Origin: Deltaproteobacteria bacterium
Lineage (GTDB): Bacteria > Myxococcota > Myxococcia > Myxococcales > SZAS-1
Reading direction: 5' to 3'
DNA: 64,000 nt
Assembly: GCA_018266075.1 (NCBI GenBank)
Contig: JAFEBB010000003.1
Coordinates: 124,001-188,000, forward strand
Shown here: piece by piece, positions 22,087 through 33,171 of the stretch
Layout of the letters: each line of letters starts with the position of its first letter
Numbering within the stretch: position 1 is the stretch's first letter
Translations under genes and position numbers: made by a program
The notes under the pieces: generated by a model
Seen by the model: only the letters and a program-made list of their open reading frames with translations
Told to the model about the DNA's origin: nothing
Databases searched by the model: none

Positions 22087-25000
22087 ATGAAGCGCGGGAC
22101 GCTCATCCGGACGGTCTTTCTCCTGGGCCTGTTGGCCACCGGGCTGGTGCTCCTGCTGCGTTCGGCGTGGACCGGCAAGAAGCTCTGCGGCGAGATCGAG
22201 CGGCGCGTGCCCGCGCTCGCGCCCGGCGTGAAGATCCACATCGACCAGTGCCAGGTGGAGCCGCTCGACCTCGGCGTGGCGCTCTCCGGCGTGCGCGTGG
22301 ATCTGCCCGACCAGCCCTCGCCGGCCATCGCCGCCGCGGGCGCCGAGGTGCGGCTCTCGCTGCTGCAGGCGCTCTGGGGCACGGTGCGCCTGGATCGCGT
22401 GGCGCTCGATCACCCGGTGGTGAACCTCGACCTCTCGCACCTGCCCGAGGCGCCGCCGCCGCAGAAGAAGAAGTCGAATCGCTGCGACGCGGTGAACGCC
22501 CTGCAGCAGGTGGACGTGGCCCGGCTCGCGGTGACCGACGGCGCGGTGCACCTGAATCTTCCTGGCCAGCGCGCGCTGGATCTCGCGGAGCTCAACGTGA
22601 CCGCGCACACGCGACGGGGCGTGTCGGCGGTGCGCGTGAGCGAGGCGGGCGGCAAGCTCGCCTTCCCGGGCGGCACGCTGCCGCTGGAGAAGCTCAGCAT
22701 CTCCGCGCAGCTCGACGCGCCCGCGGCGGACCTCGAAGTGCAGCGCCTCCAGGCCCAGGCCGGTCAGCTCTCGCTGCTCGCGCACGGCTCGGTGCACGAC
22801 CTCTGCGATCCGGAGCTGAACGTGGAGGCCAACGCGGGCGTGCCGCTGGATCTCGTCGTTGCGCTGGCGCAGCCCGAGGGCGTGAAGGCCAAGGGCTACG
22901 TGACCCTGAACGCGAGCCTGAACGGCAAGCTCGACGCGCCCAACGCGCACGCCGAAGTCGACGTCACCGACCTCGACGTGAAGATCGGGCCGAACGACGT
23001 GAACCCCAAGGACCTGTCGGCGTCGATCGATCTGCACGACGACAAGATCGAGATCACCGAGCTGCTCTGGCCCTTCCCCGACGGCTTCGCGCGCGCCGAA
23101 GCGACCATCACGCGGAAGGACAACTGGCCGATCGTCGCCAAGGTCGACGCGGAGAAGGTGCCCTTCGGCGAGCTCATGAACCGCCTGCCGCTCAAGCACA
23201 CCTGGGTGGACGTGAACGGCGAGGTGCACGTCGCCAGGCTCACCGGCCACCTGCAGCCCACGCCGGCCTTGAGCGGCGCGGCCAAGGTGGACCTCACCGA
23301 CTTCCACGTGCGCACCCGCCCCTGGGATTCGCCGGCGCAGAAGGACGACGAGGTGCTGCAGATCGCGCGCGCCCACCTCGACACCGACGTGGGCATCACC
23401 CCCGAGCGCGTGAAGCTCACCCACGCGCGGCTCACGACGGAGAAGGGCGGCGACGCGAGCGTGGAGGCCACGCTCTACACCGACCCCAAGCGCGGCCTGG
23501 ATCTCACGGGCACCGTGAACCGCTTCGACCTCTCGGAGTTCGGACCGATCGTCGGCCTGCCCTGGAGCGGCGTGGGCCAGGCGAACAACGTGCACATCAC
23601 CGGCGCGTACGGGCAGCAGGTCATCGACGGCCAGGTGAGCGTCAAAGACTTCTCCTTCACCAGCGTGCACCCCGGCGACATCAGCGGCACCATCCACTTC
23701 GACCCGTCGATGGTGCTGCAGGGCTCGAACATGGTGGCCACCAAGGGCAAGACCACCTACCGCGCCAAGGGCCTGCTCGACTTCTCCATGAAGGGCGGGC
23801 CGTACGCCGCGGGCAACCTGAGCGTCGACAACGGCCGCATCGAGGACCTGCTCGAGGTGCTGCACGACGTGCACTGGTCGTTCGAGATGTTCCACGAGCT
23901 CACGACGGGATCGGTGAGCGGAACGATCGCTTTGCAGAAGGGCCCGGTGCTCGCGCCCACGAGCGACATCCGCCTGCAGTTGCGCAACGTGGTCACCTAC
24001 GACCGGCCGCTCGGCGACGCCGACTTCCGCATGCTCACCGACAACGGCGAGACGCTCACCGTGCCCGAGTTCACCTTCCGCGGCGGCGCGGGCGTCTTCA
24101 CCGTGAGCGGCTGGCAGCAGGTGGGCGGCAAGCTCGACTTCCACGTGAAGGCCGACGGCGTCCCGCTGAAGGTGGCGGCCTCGCCCGAGCTCGACGATTG
24201 GGAGATGACGGGCACGCTCTCCGGCGAAGCGACGATCGGCGGCACGCAGCAGCAGGTGGCCATCAAGGGCGAGGTCTTCGGCCAGGACCTGACCATGTTC
24301 GGCCTGCCGCTCGGGCAGGGCCACGTGCAGATCCAGGGCATCGGCGACTCCATGCAGATCACCGGGCCGGTGGGTGACGACGTCACGCTCTGGAGCCGCA
24401 TGCGCTGGGAGGACGACTTCCCGGTGCAGGCCAAGCTCACCTTCGAAGTGACCGACCTCTACAAGTACGTGCCCACGCGCACGGAGTGGAACGACGTCTC
24501 CGGCAGCATGCAGGGCACGCTCACGCTCAGCGGCAACATGAAGGGCGACACGGGCTACCAGGGCACGTACCTGTTCCCCAAGGTGCTCTTCACCAAGGGC
24601 GACTACACCGAGGAGAACACCGACCCGGTGCGCCTCGACTTCGACGGCGATCGCTTCGAGCTCAAGTCATTCTCCTTCCGCGGCCACGGGCCGGGCGGCG
24701 CGGTGGCCACGGCGAACGACTTCTCCATCACCGGCACGCGCATCGGCGAGGAGCGCGCGCTCGACCTGCGCGTGAAGGGCTCGCTGGACGCCAAGCTCTT
24801 CGAGACCCTCACGCCGAAGATCGATGCGTCGAGCGGCCACGTGGACGTCGCCGCGCACGTGACCGGCACCCAGAGCGATCCGGAGTTCTCGGGCAGCCTC
24901 ATGCTCTCCAACGGCATGCTCAAGCTGCACGAGCAGCCGGTCGCACTCTCGGAGATGCAGGGCCGGCTCCAGTTCAACCAGAACGCGGTCGAGGTGAACG

Positions 25001-26118
25001 AGCTGCGCGGCATCTTGAACCGCGGCGAGGTGGAGCTCACCGGCACCGTGCCGCTGAGCCACTTCCGGCCCGCGAGCTACGACCTGCACCTCAAGCTCGA
25101 CGAGACCAAGTGGAAGCTGAGCAGCTTCCCCGACATCACGCTCTCGGCGCACCTGCAGCTCACCGGCAAGGCCTCGGATCCGTTCTTGAGCGGCGAGCTC
25201 GACGTGGATCGCTTCGTGTACGCCGAGGATTTGACGCCGCAGTCGGTGATCGCCAATGCCACCAAGGCCAAGGTGGACAAGGCGTCGTTCACCGACCGCG
25301 CCAAGGTGGTGAACTTCGACGACATCCAGGTGAAGCTCGACCCGGACAACGTGCGCGTGAAGAACAACCTCATGGACGCGCACCTGCGCGACAACGACCT
25401 GGTGCTCCGCGGCGACGATGCGCACCCGATCCTGCGCGGCAGCATCGAGGCCTGGCAGGGCACGGGCGCCAACAAGCCGCGCGCCTTCTACAACGGCAAC
25501 GAGTTCAGCATCTCCGATCTTCGCGTGAGCTTCTCCGACACCGAGCGCATCACGCCGTACTTCGACCTCAGCGCCGACACCATCGTGCGCGACTACCGCA
25601 TCCACCTGCACGCCTTCGGCACGCCCGACGACTTCGCCAACGACCACGACGGCAACCACGTGGTGCCCGACAGCACGCCGCCCTTGAACAAGGCCGACAT
25701 CATCACCTTGCTCACCTACGGCTTCACCTCACAGGACCGCACCGCCGCGGGCGGCAGCGGCGCCACCGCCCTGGGCGCCGACATCATCGGCAAGATCACC
25801 GGCGTGAACGACACCGTCACCCGCTTCATCCCGCGGAACAACATCCTCAAGGAGCCGAGCGTGCGGCTCACGAGCATGTACTCGCAGGCGTTGGGCTCCA
25901 TGCAGCCCACCGTCGAGGTGGACGGCAAGCTCTTCATCGACCAGCTCCACCTGAGGCTTCAGGAGCCGGTGAACACCGGCGGCCGCGGCATGCGCATGCA
26001 GGGCGAGTACAAGATCGACGACTCCAAATCGATCCAGGCCCAGATCGACCGCGACAACTCCGATTACAACTTCCCCGACTTCGGCGTGGACGTGAAGCTG
26101 CGCTGGGAGATGAAATAG
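22087..26118 (+). CDS. TamB-like translocation/assembly module protein (DUF490/AsmA-like)
   Basis: TamB proteins span the periplasm from an N-terminal inner-membrane helix and are linked to outer-membrane protein assembly or lipid transport. The 1,343-residue product has one N-terminal transmembrane helix (about 7-25). A very long region of repeating beta-rich segments follows (motifs such as 'LDLSGTV', 'VxGxLxxxG'), and then the conserved C-terminal DUF490 domain, with 'LNKADIITLLTYGF' and ending 'GVDVKLRWEMK'. It is a direct neighbour (7 bp) of an Omp85 gene, the classic tamA-tamB partnership, though the order here is tamB first. Length matches the family (about 1,250-1,500). Confidence 0.88.
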   Translation: MKRGTLIRTVFLLGLLATGLVLLLRSAWTGKKLCGEIERRVPALAPGVKIHIDQCQVEPLDLGVALSGVRVDLPDQPSPAIAAAGAEVRLSLLQALWGTVRLDRVALDHPVVNLDLSHLPEAPPPQKKKSNRCDAVNALQQVDVARLAVTDGAVHLNLPGQRALDLAELNVTAHTRRGVSAVRVSEAGGKLAFPGGTLPLEKLSISAQLDAPAADLEVQRLQAQAGQLSLLAHGSVHDLCDPELNVEANAGVPLDLVVALAQPEGVKAKGYVTLNASLNGKLDAPNAHAEVDVTDLDVKIGPNDVNPKDLSASIDLHDDKIEITELLWPFPDGFARAEATITRKDNWPIVAKVDAEKVPFGELMNRLPLKHTWVDVNGEVHVARLTGHLQPTPALSGAAKVDLTDFHVRTRPWDSPAQKDDEVLQIARAHLDTDVGITPERVKLTHARLTTEKGGDASVEATLYTDPKRGLDLTGTVNRFDLSEFGPIVGLPWSGVGQANNVHITGAYGQQVIDGQVSVKDFSFTSVHPGDISGTIHFDPSMVLQGSNMVATKGKTTYRAKGLLDFSMKGGPYAAGNLSVDNGRIEDLLEVLHDVHWSFEMFHELTTGSVSGTIALQKGPVLAPTSDIRLQLRNVVTYDRPLGDADFRMLTDNGETLTVPEFTFRGGAGVFTVSGWQQVGGKLDFHVKADGVPLKVAASPELDDWEMTGTLSGEATIGGTQQQVAIKGEVFGQDLTMFGLPLGQGHVQIQGIGDSMQITGPVGDDVTLWSRMRWEDDFPVQAKLTFEVTDLYKYVPTRTEWNDVSGSMQGTLTLSGNMKGDTGYQGTYLFPKVLFTKGDYTEENTDPVRLDFDGDRFELKSFSFRGHGPGGAVATANDFSITGTRIGEERALDLRVKGSLDAKLFETLTPKIDASSGHVDVAAHVTGTQSDPEFSGSLMLSNGMLKLHEQPVALSEMQGRLQFNQNAVEVNELRGILNRGEVELTGTVPLSHFRPASYDLHLKLDETKWKLSSFPDITLSAHLQLTGKASDPFLSGELDVDRFVYAEDLTPQSVIANATKAKVDKASFTDRAKVVNFDDIQVKLDPDNVRVKNNLMDAHLRDNDLVLRGDDAHPILRGSIEAWQGTGANKPRAFYNGNEFSISDLRVSFSDTERITPYFDLSADTIVRDYRIHLHAFGTPDDFANDHDGNHVVPDSTPPLNKADIITLLTYGFTSQDRTAAGGSGATALGADIIGKITGVNDTVTRFIPRNNILKEPSVRLTSMYSQALGSMQPTVEVDGKLFIDQLHLRLQEPVNTGGRGMRMQGEYKIDDSKSIQAQIDRDNSDYNFPDFGVDVKLRWEMK

Positions 26119-26125
26119 CCCCCGA

Positions 26126-29100
26126 ATGACGCGCGGGCGCTTCGCCATCACGCTTTGCCTGGTGCTCGCCTCCGGCGTGGCCCGCGCCGACCCCGACGGC
26201 GGCGCCGGCGACGAGGGCGAGAGCGCTCCGCCCATCTCGCTCAGCACCGGCCAGCTCACGGTCACCGAGGTGCAGGTTCACCTGCCTTCGCGCATCAGCA
26301 CCCTGCAGCAGGTGATGGCCCGGGGCATGGTGGGCGTGAAGGCGGGCGACGTGCTCTCGCGCGATGCCGTGCGCGACACCATCGATCGCTTGATGGCCAC
26401 CGGCGAGTACGCCGACGTGATCGTCTACCAGGAGCCGCGGCCCGGAGGCGTGGCCCTGCGCTTCGAGCTGGTGCCGCAGAAGAAGCTGGTGGCCTTCAGC
26501 TTCCTGGGCGCAAATCCGGAAAGGCGCGCGAGCCTGAACGCGGTCGCGCTCCAGGCGCTGGGCGAGCTCGCCGGCCGCCGCGACGTGAGCCTGCCCACGC
26601 CCTTCTTCCCCGAGCAGCTCGAGCGGCTGCGCTCGGCCGTGGCCCGCGAGTACCAGGACCGCGGCTACCAGAACGCGCATGTGAGCGTCCGTGCCGAGGA
26701 CGAGAACGACACCGACGTCACCGTGAACTTCAACATCGACGAGGGCAGTCCCACGCGCATCGCGGGCATCAGCGTCGCCGGCGAGCCGCGCCTCGCGCCC
26801 GAGGAGCTGCAGGCCGCGCTGAATCTGAAGCTGGGCGACGTGCTCGATCGCGACGCGGTGGAGGCGGGCGTGAAGAAGCTCCGCGAGGCCTACCAGAAAC
26901 AACACTTCTACCGCGCCCAGGTGGGCCAGTGGGTGGCCACGCAGGTCCGCGGAGGCGACGAGGCGCTGTTGCAGCTCCCGGTGGAGGCCGGCCCGGAGAT
27001 CCGCTTCCACTTCCACGGCAACACGCACTTCGACGACCGGGTGCTGGTGGCCCGCCTCGGCTTCTCGGCCGAAGAGACGCTCGACGACACCGAAGAAGAG
27101 CGCATGGCCAACCGCGTGCGCGACTTCTACGTGCTCAGCGGCTTCCTCGACGCGCAGGTGCAGCCCGAAGAGGTCTGGAGCCCGGACCGCTCGAAGATGG
27201 TGCTCATCTTCGACGTGGACGAGGGCGAGCCGCTCATCGTGGAGCGCGTGCAGTTCGTAGGGAACGCGCACTTCAGCAACAACTTCCTCGTGGACCGCGT
27301 GCACGAGAGCCTGCGCGAGGCCGTGCCGGGCCCGGACGATCAAGGCGCGCCGTCGCTGGAGGAGGGCGAGCTCGCGCTCACGCCCAGCGAGCCGCGCAGC
27401 GGCGCTCTGGCCTACCGCGCGGATCCGGACACCGTGTTCGCCGAGGGCCCGTACAAAGACGCGCTCGGCCGCATCGTGGACCTCTACAAGGCCGACGGCT
27501 TCACCCAGGTCCGCGTGGACCTGCCCAGCATCGACATCGACGAGCGCACGCGCAAAGCGGTGGTCACGGTGCCCGTTACCGAGGGCCCGCGCACGGTGGT
27601 CGCGCACATCACCCTCGACGCGCCGGACGCCGGGCTCGACACGCACGAGCTGCTCTCGAACGCGCCGCTCAAGGTGGGCGGGCCGTACAACTCGGCGGAC
27701 GAGGAGAACACGCGCCTGGTGATCGCCCACCAGCTCCAGTCGCAGGGCTACCTCTTCGCCAAGGTGAAGACGGAGCCGCCGCGCGGCAGCGCCGATCGCA
27801 CCGCGGTGGACGTGGGCTTCAAGGTGGATCCGCTCGGGCCGCTGGTGCACGTGCGCTCGGTGATCATCCGCGGCAACGAGAATACCCGCGAGGGCGTGAT
27901 CCGCGCGGGCATCGCGCTCAAGCCGGGCGATCTCTTCGACCAGTCGAAGGTGGATGAGTCGGAGCGCAACCTGGGCGCGCTGGGCGTCTTCACGCGCGTG
28001 GAGGTGCACGCGCTGGATCCGGATCACCCCGAGGCCGAGAAGGACCTCGTGGTCGACGTGGACGAGCGGCCGCGCACGGAGATCGTGGTCGCGCCCGGCG
28101 GATCGCTCGTCGACGGTCCGCGGCTCGGCCTGGAGATCGATCGCTACAACGTGGGAGGCCTCGGCCTCGACGCCACGCTGCAGGCCAAGGTGAACTACTT
28201 CCAGCTCAGCTACCCGGTGATCAGCGGGCTCGTCCCCACCAACCCCAACGACATCCCGGATCCCACGCAGCGCCTCTTGGCGAAGTGGGGCGGCCACGTC
28301 GACCTGGGCCTGCGCGATCCGCGCGTCTTCCTCTTCCAGCCCGCGCAGGTGGCGGCGCACCTCGATCTGCTCGCCGAAGAGATCAACCGTCCGGCATACC
28401 GGTACAACCGCGAGGCGGCGCTGCTCGGCTTCGACTGGCAGGTCAATCGCTGGCTGAGCGTGAACCTGCTCAACACGGTGGAGAGCTTCTCCGTGTACCA
28501 CCAGCAGCTCGGGCCCGAGGTGATCAGCAACCTCAACTCGAACGACCTGAAGATCTTCTTCATCCAGGACGGCACCACCCAGCTCTTCAGCGTGCTCCCC
28601 GGCTTCACCGTCGACTTCCGCGACAACGCCGCCAACCCGCACTTCGGCTTCTTCTTCACCGCCAACGCGGAGGTCGCACACAGCCTGTTCGCGGATCCGG
28701 ATCCGAACTGCGACCCCACCCAGCCCAGCGCGAAGTGCCGCATCTCGTACATCAAGCCCTCGGCCACGGCGACGGTGTACCTGCCCATGGGCCGCCGCGC
28801 GACGCTGGCGCTCTCGGCGCGCCTGGGGCGCATCTACCAGCTCGGCAACGCGGCCGGCGTCCAGCAGGACATCCCCGCGCCCAAGCGGTTCTTCCTCGGC
28901 GGCCCCACCACGCTGCGCGGCTACCCGGTGGACGGCCTCACGCCGGCCGATGAGCGCCAGGCCTTCGAGAACGACGTCACCAACTGCCGCCGCCTGGTGT
29001 CGCCGCATGGCTGCGCCGAGGACGCCGTGATCATCAACCAGGGCTCGCTGTTGCCGAGCCAGGGCGGTCAGGCGTTCGTGCTCTACAAGGTCGAGCTGCG

Positions 29101-29338
29101 CTTCCCCATCAGCGGGAGCATCGAGGGCGCCATCTTCGCCGACGCGGGCAACCTCTGGTTCGATCCCGCGAACGCGTCGCTGGTGAATCTACAGCTCACG
29201 CCGGGCGTGGGCCTGCGCTACGGCACGCCCGTGGGCCCGCTCGCGCTCGATGTGGCCATGAACCCGTTCCCCGACGAGAAGCTGAACGAGACGGTCTTCA
29301 GCACCAGCTACGTGCAGTTCTCGATCGGGTTGTTCTGA
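26126..29338 (+). CDS. Omp85 outer-membrane protein with about seven POTRA domains
   Basis: This 1,070-residue protein has a Sec signal peptide (MTRGRFAITLCLVLASGVARA), a long periplasmic region and a C-terminal beta-barrel (from about 690). Repeats with the POTRA pattern (beta-alpha-alpha-beta-beta) start near residues 42, 120, 205, 290, 375, 485 and 575. Each has a 'V..I...GN..' strand and a '..G..........L...Y...GY' helix pair. The barrel contains 'RFFLGGPTTLRGYPVDG', the LRGY-type lid motif of the Omp85 family. BamA usually has five POTRA and TamA three. The adjacent TamB-like gene suggests a TAM-type role; BamA remains possible. The final residues end in a typical Omp C-terminal pattern (...VQFSIGLF). 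Confidence 0.85.
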   Translation: MTRGRFAITLCLVLASGVARADPDGGAGDEGESAPPISLSTGQLTVTEVQVHLPSRISTLQQVMARGMVGVKAGDVLSRDAVRDTIDRLMATGEYADVIVYQEPRPGGVALRFELVPQKKLVAFSFLGANPERRASLNAVALQALGELAGRRDVSLPTPFFPEQLERLRSAVAREYQDRGYQNAHVSVRAEDENDTDVTVNFNIDEGSPTRIAGISVAGEPRLAPEELQAALNLKLGDVLDRDAVEAGVKKLREAYQKQHFYRAQVGQWVATQVRGGDEALLQLPVEAGPEIRFHFHGNTHFDDRVLVARLGFSAEETLDDTEEERMANRVRDFYVLSGFLDAQVQPEEVWSPDRSKMVLIFDVDEGEPLIVERVQFVGNAHFSNNFLVDRVHESLREAVPGPDDQGAPSLEEGELALTPSEPRSGALAYRADPDTVFAEGPYKDALGRIVDLYKADGFTQVRVDLPSIDIDERTRKAVVTVPVTEGPRTVVAHITLDAPDAGLDTHELLSNAPLKVGGPYNSADEENTRLVIAHQLQSQGYLFAKVKTEPPRGSADRTAVDVGFKVDPLGPLVHVRSVIIRGNENTREGVIRAGIALKPGDLFDQSKVDESERNLGALGVFTRVEVHALDPDHPEAEKDLVVDVDERPRTEIVVAPGGSLVDGPRLGLEIDRYNVGGLGLDATLQAKVNYFQLSYPVISGLVPTNPNDIPDPTQRLLAKWGGHVDLGLRDPRVFLFQPAQVAAHLDLLAEEINRPAYRYNREAALLGFDWQVNRWLSVNLLNTVESFSVYHQQLGPEVISNLNSNDLKIFFIQDGTTQLFSVLPGFTVDFRDNAANPHFGFFFTANAEVAHSLFADPDPNCDPTQPSAKCRISYIKPSATATVYLPMGRRATLALSARLGRIYQLGNAAGVQQDIPAPKRFFLGGPTTLRGYPVDGLTPADERQAFENDVTNCRRLVSPHGCAEDAVIINQGSLLPSQGGQAFVLYKVELRFPISGSIEGAIFADAGNLWFDPANASLVNLQLTPGVGLRYGTPVGPLALDVAMNPFPDEKLNETVFSTSYVQFSIGLF

Positions 29339-29342
29339 CGCT

Positions 29343-30479
<1,137 letters not shown>

Positions 30480-30562
30480 GGGGGTCTCCTCGCGCGGTCG
30501 GTAACACGCGCAACGGGGCGAAGCAACGCCGGAGCCGGCAAGCGAGCGAGCGAACCGCACGT

Positions 30563-30612
30563 CCAGTCCGGGCGCGAAAATTGACGCCCACAGGCCGGAA
30601 TAGGACGATAGT
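30563..30612 (+). promoter_or_regulatory. Promoter box upstream of the Ig-like lipoprotein
   Basis: CCAGTCCGGGCGCGAAAA (30563-30580) is joined directly to TTGACG (30581-30586). It matches the box at 17561 in 20 of 25 positions. The -10 is unclear; GACGAT (30604-30609, 17-bp spacer) or GATAGT (30607-30612) are candidates. Confidence 0.5.
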
Positions 30613-30655
30613 GCTCTCTTCCTCTCCTCAGGCCGATCCGGAATCGAGGGTGTTC

Positions 30656-33046
30656 ATGCGTCGCATCGTGGGACTCGGTGTTGCGCTCGCGGCGTTGGTG
30701 GCCGTCGGGTGTTCGTCGAAGCCAAGCAAGTTTGATCAGAGCGCCACCGGCGGAAACGCTGCGGGTAATGGCGCCGGCACAGGCACGACCTCCGCGGGAG
30801 GATCTTCGGGATCGAGCGGGTCGAGCGGGACGACCGGCGCCGTCGATGCGGGCCCGTGCGCGGATCCGAACGCGACCCTCTCCGTGATCGCCGCACCCAC
30901 CACGCTCGCCAATCCCGGCGGCTCCCTCCCGAGCTCGGGCAACTTCTCGGTGATCGCCAAGGACGGCGCGGGCAACCCGCTTTCGGACTGCAGCGTGGCC
31001 TTCCGGGAGTCCCCCGCTGACACCAGCACGCTCATCGTGGCCGCCACTCCCGACGTCGCCACCGACGGCGCCGGCACCGCGACCACGGTGCTCAACTCGA
31101 CCCAGAACGTGGGTACCGCTCACGTGACCGCCACCATGGGAACGGCGACCACCTCCATCACCATCCAGGTCGGTCCTCAAGGCGATGGCGGCAACCAGTC
31201 GGGCTGCAGCGGCGACCTCAGCACGGCCACCCTCGCCGTGTTCAGCATGAACCCCAACAGCCTCGGCGTTCAGGGCGGGACTCTGCCCACTTCGGCCAAT
31301 CTTCAGATGATCGCCAAGTACGCCAACGGCGCTGCTGCCACCGGCTGCACGGTGACGTTTGCTGAGCAGTCCGGAGAGTCGCTGGTCGCGATCAACCCTG
31401 GCAGCGCCGCCGTCGACGGCTCCGGTCTGGCGGCCACCGCGATCACCAGCGGCCAGAGCGCGGGCACCGCGCACATCGTGGCCACCCTGGGCGGCACGAT
31501 CACCACGGTGGTGCCGATCACCATCGGCACTGGCTCGGGCGTGGACGCAGGCCCGCCCACCCCCAACGCCATCCAGTTCGTTGCCGAGACGCCGAACAGC
31601 CCGCCCATCCTCGGCATCGCCGGCTCGGGTATCAATGAGCAGGGCTCGATGACGTTCAAGGTCACGGACCAGACCGGCCTGGCGATTCAGGGCGTCACCG
31701 TGGCGTTTGGTCAGCTCACCTCGACGCAATTCGTGACGATCACCACGCCCACTGGCGCGACCGACAACTCCGGTCAGGTCACGGTCTCCTTCCACAGCGG
31801 AAGCACGGTGGGGATTGCGGACATCTCGGCGACGGTGCTGGACGTCAATGGCAATCCGACGACGGTGGTGGCGAGCCAGCAGATTCCGGTGCGCGGTGCG
31901 CGTCCGTCGGCGAGCGGCTTCTCCTTCCAGTGCTCGAAGGACAACCTGCCCGTCTACACCACCACGGCGAAGCTCGAGACCGTGATTTGCCACATTCGCC
32001 TCTCGGATCGCTTCGGCAACCGTGTGGGCATTCCCACCCCGGTCACGTTCCACACCGAGGCCGGCGCGATCTCGGCCAGCGTGCTCACGGCGCAGTTCGA
32101 CTCCACCAACCCCTCCACGGAAGGTACCGCGGACGTCACCTTCACCTCGGACGTGGTGAACGGATTCTCCCCCGCAGACGTCGCCCCCGTTCCGGGCGAG
32201 CCGTCGTACACGAAGAACGGCGCCGTTCTGAATCCGCGTGATCAGCTCGTGACCATCATCGCCATCACCCAGGGTGAAGAGGCGTTCAACGACTCGAACG
32301 GCAACAACATCTTCGAGCCTCAACTCGGCGAGACGTTCGTTGACATGGGCGACCCGTTCATCGACGCCAACGATGACAACCTCTATGACGCCGTTTCCAC
32401 GGGTGGGGCTCCCGAGCAGCGGTTCTGCGGCAGTCAGAACGTGCCTGGGGGCCTCGACGGCGGTGCCTGCCCCGGCGCGAGCTACAGCTACGGCAACGGC
32501 GTCTGGGACCAGAACGGCACCATCTGGACCTCGACGCACCTGGTGTTCACGGGTTTAGCGACCGCCTCCAACACCGATCCCTTCGGTGTCACGGACCTCG
32601 CGAACTGCATCCCCTACGGCGGCGGGTCGGAGACCATTGGCATCTATGCCTACGACCAATGGCTCAATCTGCCCGCGTCGGGCACCACGTACATCGCTGG
32701 GCTGCTCGGTTCCCCTTCCAACGTTGCGATTCAGCCGGCTCTGATCAGCAATCAGGACAGCCTGGGTACCATCGGCCTCGGCTACAAGCAGGTGGCGGCG
32801 TCGGACGGAGGTTCGTGCAACACGAGCAACGGCTCGGCCTGCGTGGTGAACACCTATTTCACGGGCTTCTCGCGCGACAGCGTCGGGACGCTCACCTTCA
32901 CCAACAGCAATTCGGCACCGGATGGCGGTGGCACCTGCGCGCAGAATGCTCAGGCGCTCAACGCGCAGGTCACGGCCACCACGCCGAATTCGGGTACCGG
33001 TGCCGCGCTGACCACGAACTTCCAGGCGGGCTCCTTCCTGCACTAG
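30656..33046 (+). CDS. Lipoprotein with bacterial Ig-like (Big) repeats
   Basis: This is a 796-residue lipoprotein. The signal peptide MRRIVGLGVALAALVAVGC has the lipobox AVGC (Cys19). A Ser/Gly/Thr linker (about 20-65) follows, and then at least three Big_1/Big_2-like domains of about 110 residues, near 70-170, 190-290 and 315-430. Each has the pattern '..G...V...L.......G.A.V....' and centres on a strand pair such as 'DGAGNPLSDCSVAF'. The C-terminal 350 residues contain Asp/Asn-rich turns and paired cysteines without a recognised domain. GAGGG lies five bases before the ATG. It is probably anchored in the outer membrane; the partner or ligand is unknown. Confidence 0.85.
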   Translation: MRRIVGLGVALAALVAVGCSSKPSKFDQSATGGNAAGNGAGTGTTSAGGSSGSSGSSGTTGAVDAGPCADPNATLSVIAAPTTLANPGGSLPSSGNFSVIAKDGAGNPLSDCSVAFRESPADTSTLIVAATPDVATDGAGTATTVLNSTQNVGTAHVTATMGTATTSITIQVGPQGDGGNQSGCSGDLSTATLAVFSMNPNSLGVQGGTLPTSANLQMIAKYANGAAATGCTVTFAEQSGESLVAINPGSAAVDGSGLAATAITSGQSAGTAHIVATLGGTITTVVPITIGTGSGVDAGPPTPNAIQFVAETPNSPPILGIAGSGINEQGSMTFKVTDQTGLAIQGVTVAFGQLTSTQFVTITTPTGATDNSGQVTVSFHSGSTVGIADISATVLDVNGNPTTVVASQQIPVRGARPSASGFSFQCSKDNLPVYTTTAKLETVICHIRLSDRFGNRVGIPTPVTFHTEAGAISASVLTAQFDSTNPSTEGTADVTFTSDVVNGFSPADVAPVPGEPSYTKNGAVLNPRDQLVTIIAITQGEEAFNDSNGNNIFEPQLGETFVDMGDPFIDANDDNLYDAVSTGGAPEQRFCGSQNVPGGLDGGACPGASYSYGNGVWDQNGTIWTSTHLVFTGLATASNTDPFGVTDLANCIPYGGGSETIGIYAYDQWLNLPASGTTYIAGLLGSPSNVAIQPALISNQDSLGTIGLGYKQVAASDGGSCNTSNGSACVVNTYFTGFSRDSVGTLTFTNSNSAPDGGGTCAQNAQALNAQVTATTPNSGTGAALTTNFQAGSFLH

Positions 33047-33066
33047 AAAGTCGCGTACGTGAGCCG

Positions 33067-33107
33067 AACGCCCGCCCCGACCTCGCGTCGCGGCGGGCGT
33101 TTCGTTT
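33067..33107 (+). terminator. Rho-independent terminator after the Ig-like lipoprotein
   Basis: AACGCCCGCC (33067-33076) pairs with GGCGGGCGTT (33092-33101), a 10-bp perfect stem with a 15-base loop. TCGTTT follows. It lies about 20 bp after the stop codon. Confidence 0.75.
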
Positions 33108-33171
33108 CTACGAGAGGGCAGCCATGGCCCCAGTTTCCCCCTCCGCGCCGCTCTGCTAAACAGCGCGCACC

